Assembly: GCF_900113935.1 (NCBI RefSeq)
Contig: NZ_FORF01000001.1
Location: 1 to 64,000, forward strand
Direction: 5' to 3'
Length of the DNA stretch: 64,000 bases
Source: Aquamicrobium aerolatum DSM 21857
GTDB lineage: Bacteria > Pseudomonadota > Alphaproteobacteria > Rhizobiales > Rhizobiaceae
Part shown: positions 61,056-64,000 of the stretch, in pieces
Position numbering within the stretch: position 1 is the stretch's first letter
How the letters are laid out: each line of letters opens with the position of its first letter
Program-made: the position numbers and the translations under genes
Notes under the pieces: model-generated
Told to the model about the DNA's origin: nothing
Seen by the model: the letters and a program-made list of their open reading frames with translations, nothing else
Databases searched by the model: none

Positions 61056-62690
61056 TCAGTTTACCTTCGAGATGTCCGGAACCGCGTTCAGGAGCATCTG
61101 GGTATATTCGGCCTGCGGGTTGTCGAAGATGTCGTCAACCTGACCCTGTTCCACCAATACACCCTTGCTCATGACACCCACATCATCGGCCATCTGGCGC
61201 ACAACCGCGAGGTTGTGGCTGATCAGAAGATAGGTGAGGCCATACTCGTCTTGAAGGCTGCGCATCAGGTCGAGCACCTGCGCCTGCACCGACACGTCGA
61301 GCGCTGACGTCGGCTCGTCGCAGACGATGAATTCCGGCTGGCTCGACAGCGCGCGGGCAATGGCGATGCGCTGGCGCTGGCCGCCCGAAAATTCGTGCGG
61401 GAACTTGCGCATCGAGATCGGGTCGAGACGCACCTTTTCCAGAAGGTCCGCCACCCGCTCTTCGGCTTCGCGCTTGTTGGCGACCAGCTTCAGCGCCCGC
61501 ATCGGCTCGGCGATGATGTCGCCGACGCGCCAGCGCGGGTTGAGGCTGGCATAGGGATCCTGGAAGATCATCTGCACCCGCTGGCGGCGCTGCTGGGTGC
61601 CCGAGCCACCGGCCCAGATGTCGTCGCCCTCGAGGAGCACCTGGCCGTTGGTTGGCTTGATCAGGCCGACGAGCATGCGCGCGCAGGTCGACTTGCCGGA
61701 ACCCGATTCCCCGACCAGCCCGTAGGTCGAGCCCTTGCGGATGTTGAAGGAAACATCCTGCACTGCCTTGACGACGGTGCGCTTGGAGCCCTTCAGCATG
61801 CGGTCGAGCATGCCCGGCGACAGGTCGAAGTCGCGTGTCAGGTTCTTCACCTGCACCAGCGGCGTTGCTGCCGGCGGCACGTCGTGGCGGCGCGTCTCGT
61901 CCTTGATCGACGGGATCGAGTTGATCAGGTTGATCGTATACTCTTCCTGCGGACGCTTGATGATGTCGCCGACGGAGCCCGTCTCGACGATCTTGCCCTT
62001 GTTCATCACGATCATGCGGGTGGCCGTCTCGGCAATCACGCCCATGTCGTGCGTCACCAGCATCACGGCAGCACCCCGGCTTTCGCACAGCTGCTTCAAG
62101 ACGCGGATGATCTGCGCCTGCACCGACACGTCGAGCGCCGAAGTCGGCTCGTCGGCGATGATGAGGTCGGGCTCCGCCGACAGCGCGAGCGCGATCACGA
62201 CGCGCTGGCGCATGCCGCCCGAAAACTGGTGCGGATAGCTGTCGATGCGCGTTTCGGGGGAGGGGATGCCCGCCTCCGCCAAAAGGTCGATCGCCCGCTG
62301 ACGCGCCTGCGCCTCGTTCATCGGCAGGTGGCGGCGGATCGTCTCGATCAGCTGTTCACCGATGGTGTAAAGCGGGTTCAGCGAGGTCAGCGGGTCCTGG
62401 AACACCATGCCGATGCGCTTGCCGCGCAGCTTGGCCATCTCGTCGGGGGGCAGATTGTCGATGCGCTGGCCGCTCAGATAGACCTCGCCGCTGGCAATGC
62501 GCCCCGGACGGTCGATCAGGCCGATGATGGCCGAGCCGGTCATCGACTTGCCGGCGCCGGACTCGCCCACCACGCCAAGGATTTCCCCCGGCATGATGTC
62601 GAACGAGACGCCGTTGACGGCGGTGAAGAGACCGCGTCGAAGTGGAAACTCCACCACGAGATTGCGGACTGAAACGATAGGTTCGCTCAT
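61056..62690 (-). CDS. Dipeptide/oligopeptide ABC transporter, fused double ATPase
   Basis: 544 residues with two complete nucleotide-binding domains. The first (about 1-265) has [17 protein letters not shown], signature [15 protein letters not shown] and [20 protein letters not shown]. The second (from about 280) has [20 protein letters not shown] and [15 protein letters not shown]. This is the DppD-DppF/GsiA fusion type that powers peptide or glutathione uptake. ATG 62690 overlaps the permease stop (ATGA). Confidence 0.94.
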   Translation of the reverse strand: MSEPIVSVRNLVVEFPLRRGLFTAVNGVSFDIMPGEILGVVGESGAGKSMTGSAIIGLIDRPGRIASGEVYLSGQRIDNLPPDEMAKLRGKRIGMVFQDPLTSLNPLYTIGEQLIETIRRHLPMNEAQARQRAIDLLAEAGIPSPETRIDSYPHQFSGGMRQRVVIALALSAEPDLIIADEPTSALDVSVQAQIIRVLKQLCESRGAAVMLVTHDMGVIAETATRMIVMNKGKIVETGSVGDIIKRPQEEYTINLINSIPSIKDETRRHDVPPAATPLVQVKNLTRDFDLSPGMLDRMLKGSKRTVVKAVQDVSFNIRKGSTYGLVGESGSGKSTCARMLVGLIKPTNGQVLLEGDDIWAGGSGTQQRRQRVQMIFQDPYASLNPRWRVGDIIAEPMRALKLVANKREAEERVADLLEKVRLDPISMRKFPHEFSGGQRQRIAIARALSSQPEFIVCDEPTSALDVSVQAQVLDLMRSLQDEYGLTYLLISHNLAVVRQMADDVGVMSKGVLVEQGQVDDIFDNPQAEYTQMLLNAVPDISKVN

Positions 62691-63646
62691 CAGCGCAGCC
62701 TCGGATTCAGCGCATCGCGCAGCCAGTCGCCCAGAAGGTTCACGGCCAGCGCAAGCAGGATGAGGGTGATGGCGGGGAAGAACAGGATCCACCATTCGCC
62801 CGAGAACAGGAACTGCTGGCCGATGCGGATCAGAGTTCCCAGAGATGGCTGGGTTGGCGGAACGCCGACGCCGAGGAATGACAAGGTCGCCTCTTCGATG
62901 ATCGCCAGCGCGAGGCCAATGGTCGCGATCACCAGCACCGGTGCCATCACGTTCGGCAGCACATGGCGCACGAGGATGAACAGCGGATGCACGCCCATGA
63001 TGCGGGCGGCCGACACATAGTCCTTCTGCCGCTCCACCATCGTTGCGCCGCGAACGGTACGGGCGAACTGCGCCCAGTTCGACAGGCCGATGGCGATGAT
63101 CAGAACCCAAAGGGCCATGTTTTCCTGCTTGCTCGGCGGAATGATGCCGCGCGCAATGCCGAAGATCAGCAGTGCAATCAGGATCGCCGGGAACGACAGC
63201 TGGATGTCGGCGACGCGCATGATCACCGCGTCCGTCTTGCCGCCGACATAGCCTGCGGTCAGGCCCAGCGAGATGCCGATCAGCATCGCGAAGGCCGTTG
63301 CCAGAACGCCGACGAACAGCGAGACGCGGCTGCCATAAAGAATGGTGGAAAAGACGTCGCGGCCCTGATGGTCGCTGCCCATCAGGAAGTAGTTGCCCAT
63401 CATCGACTGCGAGTTGGGCGGCGTGAAGCCGTCCATCAGGTTGAGGCTCGACGGGTCGAACGGATTGTAGGGCGCAATCCACGGCGCAAGCAGCGCCGCG
63501 CCGATCAGCAGCACGGCGACGATGGCCGCCACGATGGTCACCGGCGAGCGCCGGAACGAAAAGAAGATGTCGGAGTCCCACATGCGATAGAGGCGCGATC
63601 TGGGTTTGGCGGCCGCCGGAGGGGCCAGGTTCGGTTGAGTTGTCAT
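62690..63646 (-). CDS. Dipeptide/oligopeptide ABC transporter permease (DppC type)
   Basis: 318 residues: cytoplasmic N-terminus, first membrane helix at about 38-58, then the DppC/OppC features LMGSDHQGRDVFSTILYGSR and EAA loop RQKDYVSAARIMGVHPLFIL, ending with GDWLRDALNPRLR. It pairs with the DppB-like permease encoded immediately upstream (stop at 63651). Confidence 0.94.
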   Translation of the reverse strand: MTTQPNLAPPAAAKPRSRLYRMWDSDIFFSFRRSPVTIVAAIVAVLLIGAALLAPWIAPYNPFDPSSLNLMDGFTPPNSQSMMGNYFLMGSDHQGRDVFSTILYGSRVSLFVGVLATAFAMLIGISLGLTAGYVGGKTDAVIMRVADIQLSFPAILIALLIFGIARGIIPPSKQENMALWVLIIAIGLSNWAQFARTVRGATMVERQKDYVSAARIMGVHPLFILVRHVLPNVMAPVLVIATIGLALAIIEEATLSFLGVGVPPTQPSLGTLIRIGQQFLFSGEWWILFFPAITLILLALAVNLLGDWLRDALNPRLR

Positions 63647-63650
63647 GGGG

Positions 63651-64000
63651 CTACTTTCCCGATCCGGACGCGTTGATCCGCAAGCGGGGATCGACTGCGT
63701 AGTAGAGGATGTCGACGATCAGGTTGATGACGACAAAGACGAAGGCGATGAACATCAGGTAGGCCGCCATCACCGGCACGTCGACGACCTGCACGGAGTT
63801 GATGAACAGCGAGCCGACGCCCGGCCATTGGAACACGGTTTCGGTGACGATCGAGAACGCGATCACCGAGCCCAGCTGCAGACCGGTGATGGTGATGACC
63901 GGCACCATCGTGTTCTTCAGCGCGTGGCCGAAATTGATCGCCCGGTTGGACAGGCCGCGGGCGCGCGCGAACTTGATATAGTCCTGGCGCAGCACTTCCA
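63651..64000 (-). CDS. Dipeptide/oligopeptide ABC transporter permease (DppB type), 3' part
   Basis: C-terminal part, about 116 residues, running off the window edge. LRQDYIKFARARGLSNRAIN is the EAA loop; FSIVTETVFQWPGVGSLFIN and a final helix ending YYAVDPRLR complete the DppB/OppB pattern. The N-terminal helices and, presumably, the peptide-binding protein gene lie beyond 64000. Confidence 0.9.
   Translation of the reverse strand, partial: EVLRQDYIKFARARGLSNRAINFGHALKNTMVPVITITGLQLGSVIAFSIVTETVFQWPGVGSLFINSVQVVDVPVMAAYLMFIAFVFVVINLIVDILYYAVDPRLRINASGSGK

Noticed and set aside
62693..63581. Long upstream extension of the ABC ATPase frame
   Set aside because: The permease gene 62690-63646 occupies this stretch in another frame with full family motifs; the extension has none, and ATG 62690 forms the expected ATGA overlap.

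Overview
The window is high-GC DNA from an alphaproteobacterium of the order Hyphomicrobiales (Rhizobiales). It most resembles a Phyllobacteriaceae/Brucellaceae-type genome. The basis is the rpmH-rnpA-yidC-engB block, the NAD-dependent fds formate dehydrogenase operon, and a trb/VirD2-type integrative element of the kind common in that order. The genus is not identified.

From 1 to about 29870 lies most of an integrative and conjugative element (ICE), with its left end outside the window. Its order is: IS5-family transposase fragment; AlpA-like regulator; RepA with an iteron-like origin inside its 3' end; DUF2840; TraF-type S26 protease; DUF736; lytic transglycosylase; a gene-free candidate oriT; VirD2-like relaxase; a resistance and cargo block; traG(virD4); a CopG-like protein; trbBCDEJ, trbK-alt and trbLFGI; DUF2274; a TumE/TumA-like toxin-antitoxin pair; and a large serine recombinase. 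The last codons of the recombinase lie inside tRNA-Arg(ACG), which marks the right ICE/chromosome junction.

The cargo sits between relaxase and traG. It is floR (with a cmlA-type leader peptide and hairpin), a second relaxase 3' end, tetR(G)-tet(G), a LysR gene, a mobile fabF-hxlR pair, and a second copy of the same LysR gene. The repeated relaxase tail and repeated lysR look like seams left by stepwise recombination between related ICEs. A second oddity is a small antisense NTF2/SnoaL-like gene lodged at the trbF/trbG junction. It leaves trbG in frame but with an N-terminal extension of about 134 codons.

From 30040 to the end is chromosome. It holds an orphan sensor kinase and a polar amino-acid ABC transporter; the ribosome/RNase P/membrane-insertion block (rpmH, rnpA, yidC, engB); and an amino-alcohol/C1 region (eutH, dimethylglycine/sarcosine dehydrogenase, choline/ethanolamine kinase-like protein). 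Next comes a haem-copper-oxidase-like small membrane protein followed by a four-unit palindromic repeat array. The formate dehydrogenase operon fdsGBA plus a fused fdhD-fdsD follows its LysR regulator. Further on are an FMN reductase, mrp, an enoyl-CoA hydratase, a MocR-type regulator, pgi, a HAD phosphatase, and an acyl-CoA ligase with a histone-H1-like tail. The window ends with DUF924 and part of a dipeptide/oligopeptide ABC transporter operon.

Functionally, the ICE carries its own replication, DNA processing (relaxase, TraG), mating-pair formation (Trb) and integration genes, plus phenicol and tetracycline efflux. The chromosomal part links methylated-amine oxidation, which yields C1 units, with formate oxidation.
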